A stretch of DNA of 64,000 nucleotides from Thermophilibacter provencensis (lineage in GTDB: Bacteria > Actinomycetota > Coriobacteriia > Coriobacteriales > Atopobiaceae): contig NZ_LT671417.1 of assembly GCF_900128445.1 (NCBI RefSeq), positions 558,001 to 622,000 on the forward strand. The letters run 5' to 3'. The translations under genes were made by a program, and so were the position numbers. This document shows positions 41,848 through 51,897 of the stretch, piece by piece. Positions within the stretch are counted from its first letter, which is position 1. Every line of letters begins with the position of its first letter. The notes below the pieces were generated by a model. It was given only the letters and a program-made list of their open reading frames with translations, was not told the DNA's origin and ran no database searches.

Positions 41848-43134
41848 ATGGAGCGAATGTTGTCTAGCTTCGGGTATCGGGCCATTCGTGGCCTGTCATG
41901 CATGCTCCTTACGGCGGCCATGGCCCTATCTCTTATTGGCTGCTCGGAAGGTCAGGCGGAGGCAGAGTCCAACCGAGGGGATGAATCAAGCGTATCCATT
42001 ACCGTTGAGTGCGAGTCAAATATCTTATTGAGCAAGTACGACATTGCCGTTTATGTTGACGCGGACTCTTTGGGGACTCTTGACCATGGGACAACCAAGA
42101 CATTTGAGGCGACCCTGGCCGACGGGGACCATGAGCTGAGATTCGCAAAAGAAGATGACGGAAACGTTGATGGATCGGTGGGGATATCCATCAACGGTGA
42201 TACGTCGCTCAAATATCGAGTTAAGTGCACCTCTTCCCAAGTAGAGATTGAGCAGATTGATTCGGTTTCCCCGCCGATTTCGTCCGACGAGGCATCGGCG
42301 AAATATCACGATGAGCTCTATCGCGCATTCGAAGACGCGGGATTCACCAATATAAGAGAAGAAGAGTTGCGTGATTTGACGCCGGACCAAAGTGGCAAGA
42401 ACTGGCTTGTGGGGAGCATCTCCATTGGGGGCGTGGAGAGCTTCAGCGTGCAGGATGCGTTTGCCGCTGATGATGAGGTCGTAATTAGCTATCACGTTCT
42501 CGCGGACCTCAATCCTCCCGCCTCTTCTGATGAGCTTGAAGGAATGGGCTACGAAAACGTTGTTGAGCTGTTTGAGGGCGCCGGATTCATCAATGTGACG
42601 ACTGCGTTGACGAGTGCTTCCGGAGTTGGCGGAACGGTCTCCTCCGTGAAGATCGGAGGCGTTCTCGGGTCATCTGACTTCACAACAAGTGATTCATTCT
42701 CCTTTGACGCGGGAGTTGAGATTACGTATTACGAAGGCGCTTCAACATCGGACGAGCCGACGCAGCCCTCTACCGAGGAGGTCCCCGAAGAGGACCTCAG
42801 CTCGCTGCTCTCCTCAAGCGATACTGATGCCAGTTGGTTTAGCTCTGCGTATCGGGGCAGGACCATCACCTTTGATGGCTGGGTTGCCAACATGGTGAAC
42901 CACGAAAACTATGACACCCGTTACGACGTACTTATCCTCGCAGGAGATAACGGCGTAAGTCCAATGACAGGGCCAAACTTCAGACTCACAGACGTGAACT
43001 TCTATGACATGAACGTGACAAACGCTGACTCGCTCCGCGGAGGCGACAATATCACCATTACTGCAATCGTCGGCGAGTACAACTCAACAGCGGACTGGCT
43101 TGAGCTTGACCCGGTGTCTATTTCGGTTCGTTAA
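41848..43134 (+). CDS. DUF4839-like lipoprotein
   Basis: A 428-residue predicted lipoprotein (lipobox LIGC, Cys32 from this start). After a Ser/Glu-rich segment come an Ig-like domain (about 50-135), a region with two copies of a motif like YENVVELFEGAGFINV (about 150 and 230), reminiscent of PASTA folds, and a C-terminal DUF4839-like domain (about 325-428; FDGWVANMVNHENYDTRYDVLIL, GPNFRLTDVNF). ATG 41848 is uncertain; ATG 41857 is equally possible. It is at the edge of the signalling cluster and has lower GC. Function unknown. Confidence 0.65.
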   Translation: MERMLSSFGYRAIRGLSCMLLTAAMALSLIGCSEGQAEAESNRGDESSVSITVECESNILLSKYDIAVYVDADSLGTLDHGTTKTFEATLADGDHELRFAKEDDGNVDGSVGISINGDTSLKYRVKCTSSQVEIEQIDSVSPPISSDEASAKYHDELYRAFEDAGFTNIREEELRDLTPDQSGKNWLVGSISIGGVESFSVQDAFAADDEVVISYHVLADLNPPASSDELEGMGYENVVELFEGAGFINVTTALTSASGVGGTVSSVKIGGVLGSSDFTTSDSFSFDAGVEITYYEGASTSDEPTQPSTEEVPEEDLSSLLSSSDTDASWFSSAYRGRTITFDGWVANMVNHENYDTRYDVLILAGDNGVSPMTGPNFRLTDVNFYDMNVTNADSLRGGDNITITAIVGEYNSTADWLELDPVSISVR

Positions 43135-43227
43135 GGAGCCCATGATGTATTGCCCAAGTGTTGAGGGCCTTCGAAGTCGATTGTGCAGAACTCGATTCTG
43201 CCTTTGAGGCTATGCGCCGGCAGTGTC

Positions 43228-43268
43228 AATGCGGCCTGAGTCGCCCATAGAGCGACTCAGGCCGCATT
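43228..43268 (+). terminator. Probable terminator of the DUF4839-like gene
   Basis: A perfect 17-bp stem with a seven-base loop, about 95 bases past the stop codon. No U tract follows, so it is an atypical terminator or a repeat. Confidence 0.5.
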
Positions 43269-43545
43269 GGACGGAAGATGATATTTGCCAGCCCGGCCAA
43301 TTCGAGCCCAAAAAGCTTGGCGGCTATACACGAGTGGCTCTCCGATCTCCCGGAGCGCCACACGGACGGCGGCGATCTTGACGACGCGACGAACATGGCT
43401 GCAGAGGGTTCGGGCTCGTAATCAAGCCCTTTATCGGGAACGGCCGCGCGCGTTGGGACAACGCTCGGCGCATCGGTTTCGGAGAGCGTTCAAGAGTCGC
43501 TCCCTCGGTGGACATTGATCCCTAGAGTTCCAGTCGACGAAAATG

Positions 43546-43581
43546 CGGCCGGGCCCGAACACTCACGTCCGGGCCCGGCCG
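43546..43581 (-). terminator. Terminator of the fused flavoprotein gene
   Basis: CGGCCGGGCCCG (43546-43557) pairs perfectly with CGGGCCCGGCCG (43570-43581). On the minus strand CATTTTCG follows. Confidence 0.7.
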
Positions 43582-43583
43582 AT

Positions 43584-43610
43584 GTGCAAAAGTGACTGTC
43601 CCTTTTGCAC
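43584..43610. repeat. Family A hairpin, single unit
   Basis: Arms GTGCAAAAG and CTTTTGCAC around TGACTGTCC, the inverse orientation of the core GGACAGTCA. It lies one base from the stop codon of the following minus-strand gene. Confidence 0.85.
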
Positions 43611-43611
43611 G

Positions 43612-46191
43612 CTAGCAGGTGGCGCCGCCGATGATGGTCTTGCTGAGGATGGCGTCCTTGTCGATGGGCGCGGTCAGCAGCTTGTCCTGCACGTAGTCAA
43701 AGCCGAGGCGCGCCACGGTGTCGGCAAAGCGCTCGCCGCTTAGGCCCCCGTCGCGGAAGAAGAGGATCGCGCGCTCCACGAGGTCCATGACCTCGTCCTC
43801 GCTGGTGAAGATCTTGTCAAGCGCTCGGCCGTGCGCGACCTTCTTGCCCCAGCGCCCGCCAATGTAGACCTTATAGCCCGTAAGCCCCTCGGTAACGGCG
43901 CCGAACGGGCACGCGCCCACGCAGCGGCCGCAGTGGTTGCACGCGGATTCGTCGATGGTGATCTTGCCGTCCGGCCCGATCTGCGCGTCGCCCATCGGGC
44001 ATGTCTTCACGACCTGGCAGACCTTGCAGGCGCGGCACTTCTCGAGGTCGACCTGCGGCACGCGCTGGCCAACAATTCCCAGGTCGTTGAGGTCGGGCTT
44101 GACGCACATGTTGGGGCAGCCGCCCACGGCGATCTTGAACTTGTGCGGCAGGTCCACGCCGTGATAGCCCACGTAGAAGCGCTCGTGCAGCTTCTCGGAG
44201 AGGTCGAAGGTGTCGATGAGGCCGTACTGGCAGGTGGTTCCCTTGCAGCTCACCACCGGGCGCACCTTGGAGCCGGTGCCGCCGGCGTCCAGGCCGCGGT
44301 CCTGGAGAAAGCCGATGCACGCGTCGATGCTGTCGTACTTCACGCCCTGGATCTCCAGCGTGAGGCGCGTGGTCATCGTGACCTCGCCGGAGCCAAAGCG
44401 CTCGGCGGCCTCGGCCACGGCGCGCTGCTCGTCTACCGTGATCTTGCCGTTGCGCGTGATCACGCGGATGTTGAAGACGTCGTCGTAGCGCTTGTCCAGC
44501 AGGCAGCCCAGGCCCTTGAGGCGCTTGATCTCGGCGGCGGGGAGCTTCTTGCCCGCCGGGCGAGGCACGCGGACCTCGTTGAACGTCACGCCGCCCTCGA
44601 GCACGCGCGTCGCTGTGTATCCGGCGGCCTTGAGGCGGTTCTGCGCAAAGTAGCCGCGCTTGCCCTTGGCGCACACCAGCAGGAGCTTCTCGCCCTTCTC
44701 GTGACCGGGCAGCCCGTCCGGGCCGATTCTGGTGAGGTCCACCCACTCCGCGCCGGGAATCGTGGGCGCGGGCAGCACGTCGATGACGTGGTAGTCTGCG
44801 GCGGCGCCGGCGGCGTACTCGGCCGGGGTGAAGCTCTCGAGCTCGCCGGCGAGCTTGTTCTCCAGGATGTAGCCCGTTGTGACCAGCGGGTGAATGGCGG
44901 TCGAGAAGGGCGGCGCATAGGAGAGGTCCATCAGGTCCAGGTCCTCCACGCGCGCCTTCTGGTAGAGCGCGGTCACGACGACGTCCACGACCTTGTCCAC
45001 GGCGCCGGCGCCCAGCACCTGCACTCCGAGCAGGCGGTGCGTTGCGCGGTCCGCGAGGAGCTTCACGCAGAAGCTCGAGGAGCCGGGGTAGTAGTGGGCC
45101 TTGTCGTCCACTACGGAAACCACGCTCACCGGGTCAAAGCCCGCCTCGCGCGCCGCGGTCTCGGTGAGTCCGGTGCGGCCGCCGTTCAGCGTGGGCAGCA
45201 GGCGCACCACGCCGGTGCCGAGCGCGCCGGGGTAGGGGGTCGGCGTGCCCGTGAGCGTGCGGGCGATTGCGCGGCCGGCGATGTTGGCCGTGGACCCCAT
45301 GGCGCTCCAGAACGGGCGGCCGGTGATGGCGTTCTTGACCTCGGCGCAGTCTCCGGCGGCGTAGACGTCCTCCAGGTTGGTGGCACCGAACTCGTCCACG
45401 ACCACGCAGCCCTTGTCGAGCGCGATTCCGGAGCCCTCGAGCCACGCGGTGTTGGGCCTGATGCCAATGGAGAGAATCACGAGGTCCGCCGGCAGCGTCC
45501 CCGCGCCGGTCTCCACGCCCTCGACCCTGCCGCTGCCCGTGATGGCCTTGAGCGGGCATGACGTCATGACGCGCATGCCGGCGGCCTTGAGCTGGCGCTG
45601 AGCGAAGCCGGCCATCTCGGGGTCAAAGACGTTGGGCAGAATCTGCGGCAGCGCATCGATCACGGTGACGGAGAGGCCGCGTGCGAGCAGGTTCTCGGCC
45701 ACCTCCAGGCCGATGAAGCCGGCGCCCACGATCACTGCGCGGCGCGCCCCGGCGTCGGCGTAGTCACGGATCGCCTCGGCGTCGTCGGGCGTGCGCACGG
45801 TGAAGACGCCGGGTAGGTCGGTTCCGGGGATGCCTGCGGGCACGAGCGGCGATGCGCCGGTGGCAATGACCAGCCTGTCGTAGGGCTCGGCGTGCTCGGA
45901 GCCGTCCTTCTCGCGAACCGTAACCTCGTGCGCGGCGGCGTCAAGCGCCACGGCCTCCACGCCCGCGCGCACCTCCGCGCCGGTGAGCCCCTCATAGGCG
46001 GCCGGCGTGTTGACGATGAGCTCGCCGCGCGTCTGGATGCCCCCTCCGATGTAGTACGGCAGGCCGCAGCCGGCGTAGCTGATGTCCTCGCTCTTGGTCA
46101 CAACCACGACCTCGGCCGAGCGGTCGCACCGCTTGAGCTTGGCCGCGACCTTGGTTCCGGCGGCCACGCCGCCTACGATCAGGTACCTCAT
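43612..46191 (-). CDS. Fused CoA-disulfide reductase/rhodanese/sulfite-reductase-like/ferredoxin
   Basis: An 859-residue fusion. The N-terminal flavoprotein (about 1-450) has GGVAAGTKVA, the redox Cys42 in YAGCGLPYYIG and ATGASPL, and resembles CoA-disulfide reductase/NADH oxidase. A rhodanese-like domain (about 460-540) has Cys507 (CAKGKRG). A siroheme-protein-like part (about 560-705) has Cys649, 654, 692 and 696, close to but one residue shorter than the C-x5-C...C-x3-C pattern. Two [4Fe-4S] motifs (CRACKVCQVVKTC, CNHCGRCVGAC) follow, then about 90 residues. It probably handles sulfane sulfur or sulfite with a flavin and clusters. Substrate unproven. Confidence 0.8.
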   Translation of the reverse strand: MRYLIVGGVAAGTKVAAKLKRCDRSAEVVVVTKSEDISYAGCGLPYYIGGGIQTRGELIVNTPAAYEGLTGAEVRAGVEAVALDAAAHEVTVREKDGSEHAEPYDRLVIATGASPLVPAGIPGTDLPGVFTVRTPDDAEAIRDYADAGARRAVIVGAGFIGLEVAENLLARGLSVTVIDALPQILPNVFDPEMAGFAQRQLKAAGMRVMTSCPLKAITGSGRVEGVETGAGTLPADLVILSIGIRPNTAWLEGSGIALDKGCVVVDEFGATNLEDVYAAGDCAEVKNAITGRPFWSAMGSTANIAGRAIARTLTGTPTPYPGALGTGVVRLLPTLNGGRTGLTETAAREAGFDPVSVVSVVDDKAHYYPGSSSFCVKLLADRATHRLLGVQVLGAGAVDKVVDVVVTALYQKARVEDLDLMDLSYAPPFSTAIHPLVTTGYILENKLAGELESFTPAEYAAGAAADYHVIDVLPAPTIPGAEWVDLTRIGPDGLPGHEKGEKLLLVCAKGKRGYFAQNRLKAAGYTATRVLEGGVTFNEVRVPRPAGKKLPAAEIKRLKGLGCLLDKRYDDVFNIRVITRNGKITVDEQRAVAEAAERFGSGEVTMTTRLTLEIQGVKYDSIDACIGFLQDRGLDAGGTGSKVRPVVSCKGTTCQYGLIDTFDLSEKLHERFYVGYHGVDLPHKFKIAVGGCPNMCVKPDLNDLGIVGQRVPQVDLEKCRACKVCQVVKTCPMGDAQIGPDGKITIDESACNHCGRCVGACPFGAVTEGLTGYKVYIGGRWGKKVAHGRALDKIFTSEDEVMDLVERAILFFRDGGLSGERFADTVARLGFDYVQDKLLTAPIDKDAILSKTIIGGATC

Positions 46192-46333
46192 GGCGTTCCT
46201 CTCCGTTGGCGCCGCCCCTCGCGGCGCACATTCCCATGGTAGGACCGCGCATCGAGGTTTTTATCGGCAATCGGCGAGGAGCACGCTCAACTCGGCCTAT
46301 CATGCTGCTCAGGCGAGAAGAACGGGAGGTCCC

Positions 46334-47131
46334 ATGCCCCGCACGGCAGTTTTCAGCGACATCGACGGAACGTTGCTCAACTCCGCCCATCAGGTGACGA
46401 CGCGCACGCGCGACGCCATCCGCGCGGTGCAGGCGGCGGGCGTGCCCTTTGTCATCGTGACGGCCCGCGGTGTCTCAGGGACCTATCCGCTCCTCGAGCA
46501 GCAGGACATCTCATGCACGGTGGTCACCTACAGCGGCGGCGTCATCATGGACGAGGGGCGCAACGTCATCCACCACCACGGGCTCACGCGCGCGCAGGCC
46601 CAGGAGGTCGTCGACTTTGCCGAGGCCGAGGGGCTGGACATGACCTGGAGCGCCTACTCCTTCGAGGACTGGGTGGCGCCCGACCGCGCCGACCCGCGCC
46701 TGCTCCAGGAGGAGCGCATCGTGATGGCCGAGGCGCGCGAGGGCACCATCGCCTCCATAGGGCGCGACGAGGTGCAGAAGATCCTCTGCCTCTGCACGCC
46801 CGGCAGCACCAAGGAGGTCGAACGCCGCCTCAAGGGGCGCTTCCCCGAGTTTGCCATCGCCATCTCCTCAGAGACCCTCATCGAGGTCATGCCCGCCGGG
46901 TCGAGTAAGGCGGGCGCGGTCCACACCCTCTGCGATCTCTGGGGGATTGATCCGGCCGACGCCCTCGCGTTCGGAGACAACTACAATGACCTTCCCATGC
47001 TCGACGCTGTCGGCCACGGCTACCTCATGGGCAACGCGCCGGCGGAGCTCCTGGCCCGCGCATCGCTCGTCGCCCCCACAAACGACGAGGACGGCGTGGC
47101 CCGCGTGCTCGAGCGCCTTGGCCTCATATGA
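46334..47131 (+). CDS. Cof-type HAD hydrolase
   Basis: A 265-residue HAD-superfamily phosphatase. Motif I is FSDIDGTLL near residues 7-15, motif II IVTARG, and motif IV GDNYNDLPML near residues 215-224, with Lys in SSKAGAV. Length and cap placement fit the Cof/YwpJ-type sugar phosphatases. Substrate unknown. GGGAGG precedes ATG 46334. Its TGA stop codon (47129-47131) forms the first three bases of a family B repeat. It is divergent from the fused flavoprotein. Confidence 0.88.
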   Translation: MPRTAVFSDIDGTLLNSAHQVTTRTRDAIRAVQAAGVPFVIVTARGVSGTYPLLEQQDISCTVVTYSGGVIMDEGRNVIHHHGLTRAQAQEVVDFAEAEGLDMTWSAYSFEDWVAPDRADPRLLQEERIVMAEAREGTIASIGRDEVQKILCLCTPGSTKEVERRLKGRFPEFAIAISSETLIEVMPAGSSKAGAVHTLCDLWGIDPADALAFGDNYNDLPMLDAVGHGYLMGNAPAELLARASLVAPTNDEDGVARVLERLGLI

Positions 47132-47155
47132 CAAAGGTGACAGGGTCAACTGTCA
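47129..47155. repeat. Family B unit spanning a stop codon
   Basis: TGACAAAGGTGACAGGGTCA followed by ACTGTCA. The first TGA is the stop codon of the HAD gene. It is a half palindrome, with inner TGAC-AGG-GTCA. The ribosome binding site of the next gene starts six bases later. Confidence 0.88.
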
Positions 47156-47174
47156 CAAACGAAAGGAGAACCCC

Positions 47175-47537
47175 ATGAAGGTTGCCATTCCTACCCTGGG
47201 CAAGGGCGGTCTGGACTGCGAGCGCTCCGGCCACTTTGGCCACTGCGACTGCTTCACCGTGGTCGACGTGCGGGATGGCGAGGTCGGCGACGTGACCGTC
47301 ATCGACAACCCGCCCCACGAGGAGGGCGGCTGCATGCGCCCCGTGGCGCTTCTTGCCCAGAACGGCATCGACGCCATCGTGGCCGCGGGCATGGGCATGC
47401 GCCCGATGATGGGCTTTGCGCAGGCCGGCATCACCGTCTTCTTTGAGAACCAGACCCCGGGTGTCGGCGACGTCGCGCAGATGGCCGCCGCCGGCACGCT
47501 CCCCGTCATGGGCGAGGAGCACGCCTGCCACCACTAG
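47175..47537 (+). CDS. NifX/NifB-C-terminal-like iron-molybdenum cofactor protein
   Basis: A 120-residue protein of the dinitrogenase iron-molybdenum cofactor biosynthesis superfamily (NifX/NafY/IssA type), with VAIPTLGKGGLDCERSGHFGHCDCFTV at the N-terminus and AAGMGMRPMMGF as the second hallmark. Members bind iron-sulfur or metal clusters; a nitrogenase is not implied. C-terminal EEHACHH may add metal ligands. GAAAGGAG precedes ATG 47175. It lies one base from a CbiK-like gene and may cooperate in metal or cluster handling. Confidence 0.8.
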   Translation: MKVAIPTLGKGGLDCERSGHFGHCDCFTVVDVRDGEVGDVTVIDNPPHEEGGCMRPVALLAQNGIDAIVAAGMGMRPMMGFAQAGITVFFENQTPGVGDVAQMAAAGTLPVMGEEHACHH

Positions 47538-47538
47538 C

Positions 47539-48222
47539 GTGCCCCGTGCCCTGGTCATAGCCGGCTGCCTTTCCGGCGAGAAGGACGACGCGGGCGTGGC
47601 CGCGCTCGTGGACGGGCTTGCGTCGGCGGTCGGCGCCGACATGACGCTGAGGGCGCGAACGGGCGGCAGGCTCGTGGGCCAGGCCCTGCCGGACGTGCTG
47701 GCCGATCTGCGCTCCGGAGGCGTGCGCCGCGCCCTTGTGGTTACGACGCATGTGGCGGATGGCCGGCTGCAGCGCGCGGCGGCGTCGGCGGTGCGCGACG
47801 CCGCGCCCGGCTTTGAGTCGCTGGGCCTCGCGCCCCCCTTGCTTGCGGGCGAGAGGGACCATGCGGCCGTTGCCGCGGCGCTCGACGAGGCCCTGCCCGC
47901 GCGTCCCGGTCGAGTCGTGGCCCTTGCCGGGCACCGCGGGCCGGAGTGCGAGGCCGCGCTTGCCGGCATCGAGGGCGCCCTTCGGGAGCGCGGGCGCGGC
48001 GACGTGCTCGTGGATGCTCCGGAGCGCCTGGTCGCGCGTCTGGAGGGGTCGGACCCCAAGGTCCTTCTCGGCCCGTTTTTGATGGCGCTCGGCCACCACG
48101 CGCGCCACGAGGTGCTGGGCGAGCTTGCGCGGAGCCTCTCGGCGGACGTCTGGCCCCACGCCCTCGCCGAGCTGTCCGCCATCCGGCGTCTCGTAATCAG
48201 CCATGCCATGAGCAGCCTGTGA
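47539..48222 (+). CDS. CbiK-like chelatase-type protein
   Basis: A 227-residue protein starting with GTG one base after the NifX-like gene. It has repeated Rossmann-type halves; a histidine block (VALAGHRGPE) near residue 132 and PFLMALGHHARHEVLG near residues 178-193 resemble the metal-site segments of anaerobic cobalt chelatase CbiK. The family inserts cobalt into sirohydrochlorin. No other cobalamin gene is in the window, so the function may be different, for example handling another tetrapyrrole or metal. The assignment is tentative. Confidence 0.5.
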   Translation: MPRALVIAGCLSGEKDDAGVAALVDGLASAVGADMTLRARTGGRLVGQALPDVLADLRSGGVRRALVVTTHVADGRLQRAAASAVRDAAPGFESLGLAPPLLAGERDHAAVAAALDEALPARPGRVVALAGHRGPECEAALAGIEGALRERGRGDVLVDAPERLVARLEGSDPKVLLGPFLMALGHHARHEVLGELARSLSADVWPHALAELSAIRRLVISHAMSSL

Positions 48223-48282
48223 ATTGGGGACAGTCCCCAATTCACATAAATCATTTGTGCAAATTGGGGACTGTCCCCAATT
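48218..48282. repeat. Family C double hairpin, copy 2
   Basis: First hairpin 48218-48231/48233-48246; second 48262-48271/48273-48282. The linker and nearly all bases match copy 1 at 34998-35067, but the second hairpin has lost its outer pairs. It overlaps the last codons of the CbiK-like gene and ends three bases before the ribosome binding site of the next gene. Confidence 0.9.
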
Positions 48283-48299
48283 GACAGAAAGGACCGACC

Positions 48300-48848
48300 A
48301 TGAAGCTCGTCATTGCCTCTGACATCCACGGCGCCGCCGATGCCTGCGCGCGGCTCATGTCTGCCATCGAGGCGGAGTCCCCTGACCGCGTGGTCCTTCT
48401 CGGCGACCTGCTCTATCACGGGCCGCGCAACGACCTGCCCAGGGACTACGCGCCCAAGCGCGTCATCGAGATGCTCAACTCCATCGCGGACCGCGTGATC
48501 GCCGTGCGCGGCAACTGCGAGGCCGAGGTCGACCAGATGGTCCTCGCGTTCCCCTGCATGGCGGACCACAACGTTCTTCTTGACCCCGGGGCGGAGGGCG
48601 GCCCCTACACGCTCTTCCTCACTCACGGCCACGTCTACGGTCCCGGCTACCACAACAGTGTGGACTCCTGGCCCGTGCTTCCGCCGCGCTCTGCGCTGGT
48701 CTACGGCCACACTCACATCAAGGTCAGCGAGAAGGACGCGGAGCACGGCGCCTGGGTCTTCAATCCCGGGTCGGCGGGCATCCCCAAGGACGGATCGGCC
48801 AGCTATGGCGTCTACGAGAGCGGGCGCTTTGAGCATCGGATGCTGTAG
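48300..48848 (+). CDS. yfcE: YfcE-type phosphodiesterase
   Basis: A 182-residue metallophosphoesterase. Motifs appear in order: IASDIHG, VLLGDLLYHGPRND, VRGNCEAE, THGHVYGP, YGHTHIK and NPGS. This is the full-length YfcE pattern, including the GPRN block absent from the 4066 gene. The enzyme hydrolyses phosphodiesters with Mn2+ in vitro. AAAGGA precedes ATG 48300. It lies upstream of the dnaK promoter region but is probably a separate unit. Confidence 0.92.
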   Translation: MKLVIASDIHGAADACARLMSAIEAESPDRVVLLGDLLYHGPRNDLPRDYAPKRVIEMLNSIADRVIAVRGNCEAEVDQMVLAFPCMADHNVLLDPGAEGGPYTLFLTHGHVYGPGYHNSVDSWPVLPPRSALVYGHTHIKVSEKDAEHGAWVFNPGSAGIPKDGSASYGVYESGRFEHRML

Positions 48849-48893
48849 GTGCCCCCTTTGCTCTCCTGACCCCTCAACAACGTGCTTTAAAAA

Positions 48894-48916
48894 ATCTCAT
48901 GTGTAGAGACTTAGAT
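48894..48916. promoter_or_regulatory. Heat-shock operator candidate at dnaK
   Basis: ATCTCAT-N9-CTTAGAT. The right half and the sequence TGTAGAGACTTAGATT are shared with the clpB site; the spacing is the same as in the perfect hsp20 site. TATAGAAT at 48921-48928, four bases further on, is a -10 candidate. A likely HspR site. Confidence 0.65.
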
Positions 48917-49023
48917 TATGTATAGAATCGAGGCGCAGAGGGGATAAACTCAACCGTACAGACGGGAAACAGGCGAGCGGGTCCGCGCGGGGCGCGGGCC
49001 CCACGCAGGAAAAGGAGAGCATC

Positions 49024-50925
<1,902 letters not shown>

Positions 50926-50956
50926 TTCACGGGCCGTACGTAACAGATTGGGAACG

Positions 50957-50984
50957 GGGGCGGCCACGGCTACGCGGCCGCCCC
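50957..50984. terminator. Hairpin between dnaK and grpE
   Basis: GGGGCGGCC (50957-50965) pairs with GGCCGCCCC (50976-50984). No T run follows, so it may be an attenuator or mRNA-stabilising stem within the operon rather than a full terminator. Confidence 0.5.
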
Positions 50985-50986
50985 TC

Positions 50987-51027
50987 GTGCAAAGAGGACC
51001 GTGCAAAAGGGACAGGCACTTTTGCAC
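50987..51027. repeat. Family A repeat inside the dnaK operon
   Basis: A diverged partial copy (GTGCAAAGAGGACC) precedes a full hairpin with arms 51001-51009 and 51019-51027. It ends 13 bases before the grpE ribosome binding site. Confidence 0.88.
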
Positions 51028-51051
51028 GCCGAACAGTTCGAGGAGGGTGAC

Positions 51052-51783
51052 GTGAAGGTGCCCATCGAGGTAGAGGACGAGAAGAACGAGGCCATGGAGC
51101 CGGAGGACGTCGAGCCGGAGCCGGAGGACGTCGAGCCGGAGGCCTCCGAGGCGGACATGGATTCGGACGAGGAGCGCGCTCGCGTGGAGGCCGCCATCCG
51201 CGCCGGCGAGGAGGCTGCCGAGCGCGAGCTTGCCGCCGATGCGAGCAAGATCCGCGAGGAGCGCGACGAGCTGCAGAAGAAGCTCGCCGACGTTGAGGAC
51301 CAGATCGAGGCCGCCAAGAAGGAGGCCTCCGAGGCCACGGAGCGCATGCTGCGCCTCCAGGCCGACTGGGACAACTATCGCCGTCGCACCGCCGCCGAGC
51401 GGCTTGCCGAGAAGGAGCGTGCGGCGGAGAAGCTGGTCACCGACCTGCTGCCGGTGATCGACGACATCGAGCGCGCCATCGAGCACGCCGGCGTCACCGA
51501 GGGCGACACGCAGTTCCAGCAGTTCGTTGACGGCGTCTCCGCGGTTCACGCCAAGATGCTCGGCGTGCTCGAGAAGGAGGGCGTCGAGCCCATCGACCCG
51601 GCGGGCGAGCCGTTCGAGCCGCTCGCGCACCAGGCCGTCGGCCGCGTCGAGGACAAGGACGCCTATGACGAGACCGTGGCCCAGGTCTATCAGAAGGGCT
51701 ACAGGATGGGCGACAAGGTCATCCGCACCGCCATGGTGACGGTGACCTACGGCGGCCCCAAGCGCCCCGCCGAGGAGGAGTAA
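51052..51783 (+). CDS. grpE: Nucleotide exchange factor GrpE
   Basis: A 243-residue GrpE. An acidic N-terminus (about 1-50, EPEDVEPE repeats) leads into a long coiled coil (about 60-120), then the beta-domain with PAGEPFEPLAHQAV and YQKGYRMGDKVIRTAMVTV. It exchanges ADP for ATP on DnaK. GTG at 51052 is chosen because AGGAGGG lies five bases upstream; a longer ATG frame would start inside the family A repeat and is unlikely. It lies between two family A repeats. Confidence 0.9.
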   Translation: MKVPIEVEDEKNEAMEPEDVEPEPEDVEPEASEADMDSDEERARVEAAIRAGEEAAERELAADASKIREERDELQKKLADVEDQIEAAKKEASEATERMLRLQADWDNYRRRTAAERLAEKERAAEKLVTDLLPVIDDIERAIEHAGVTEGDTQFQQFVDGVSAVHAKMLGVLEKEGVEPIDPAGEPFEPLAHQAVGRVEDKDAYDETVAQVYQKGYRMGDKVIRTAMVTVTYGGPKRPAEEE

Positions 51784-51791
51784 CGTCGCCA

Positions 51792-51871
51792 GCGTGCAAA
51801 GGGGACAGTCGCTTTTGCACGCGCGCGGATTGGTTGGACGGCGCGCAAAGGTGACTGTCCCCTTTGCACGC
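51792..51871. repeat. Family A palindrome between grpE and dnaJ
   Basis: Outer arms match for 19 bases (GCGTGCAAAGGGGACAGTC at 51792-51810, complement at 51853-51871); inner parts pair imperfectly. It fills most of the 114-base gap and ends a few bases before the dnaJ ribosome binding site. Confidence 0.88.
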
Positions 51872-51897
51872 CCTATCAGGAGGGAGGCTCGTGCAGG

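Larger units (their letters stand above)
43135..43611. other. Intergenic region without a supported gene
   Basis: It holds a 17-bp perfect inverted repeat at 43228-43244/43252-43268 (core GCGGCCTGAGTCGC; likely terminator for the lipoprotein gene), a stretch from 43270 to 43530 where only a basic, low-quality frame exists, and the terminator and family A hairpin at its right end. Confidence 0.6.

Noticed and set aside
43285-43518. A 77-codon Arg-rich frame in the 43.1-43.6 kb gap
   Set aside because: No ribosome binding site, no similarity, biased composition; it looks like chance in a GC-rich gap.
43831-45561. A 576-codon plus-strand frame opposite the fused flavoprotein
   Set aside because: It mirrors a long real gene and has no recognisable motif.
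48849-49023. Classical HAIR (CTTGAGT-N7-ACTCAAG) or CIRCE site at dnaK
   Set aside because: Neither sequence is present; only the CTTAGAT-type dyad is found.
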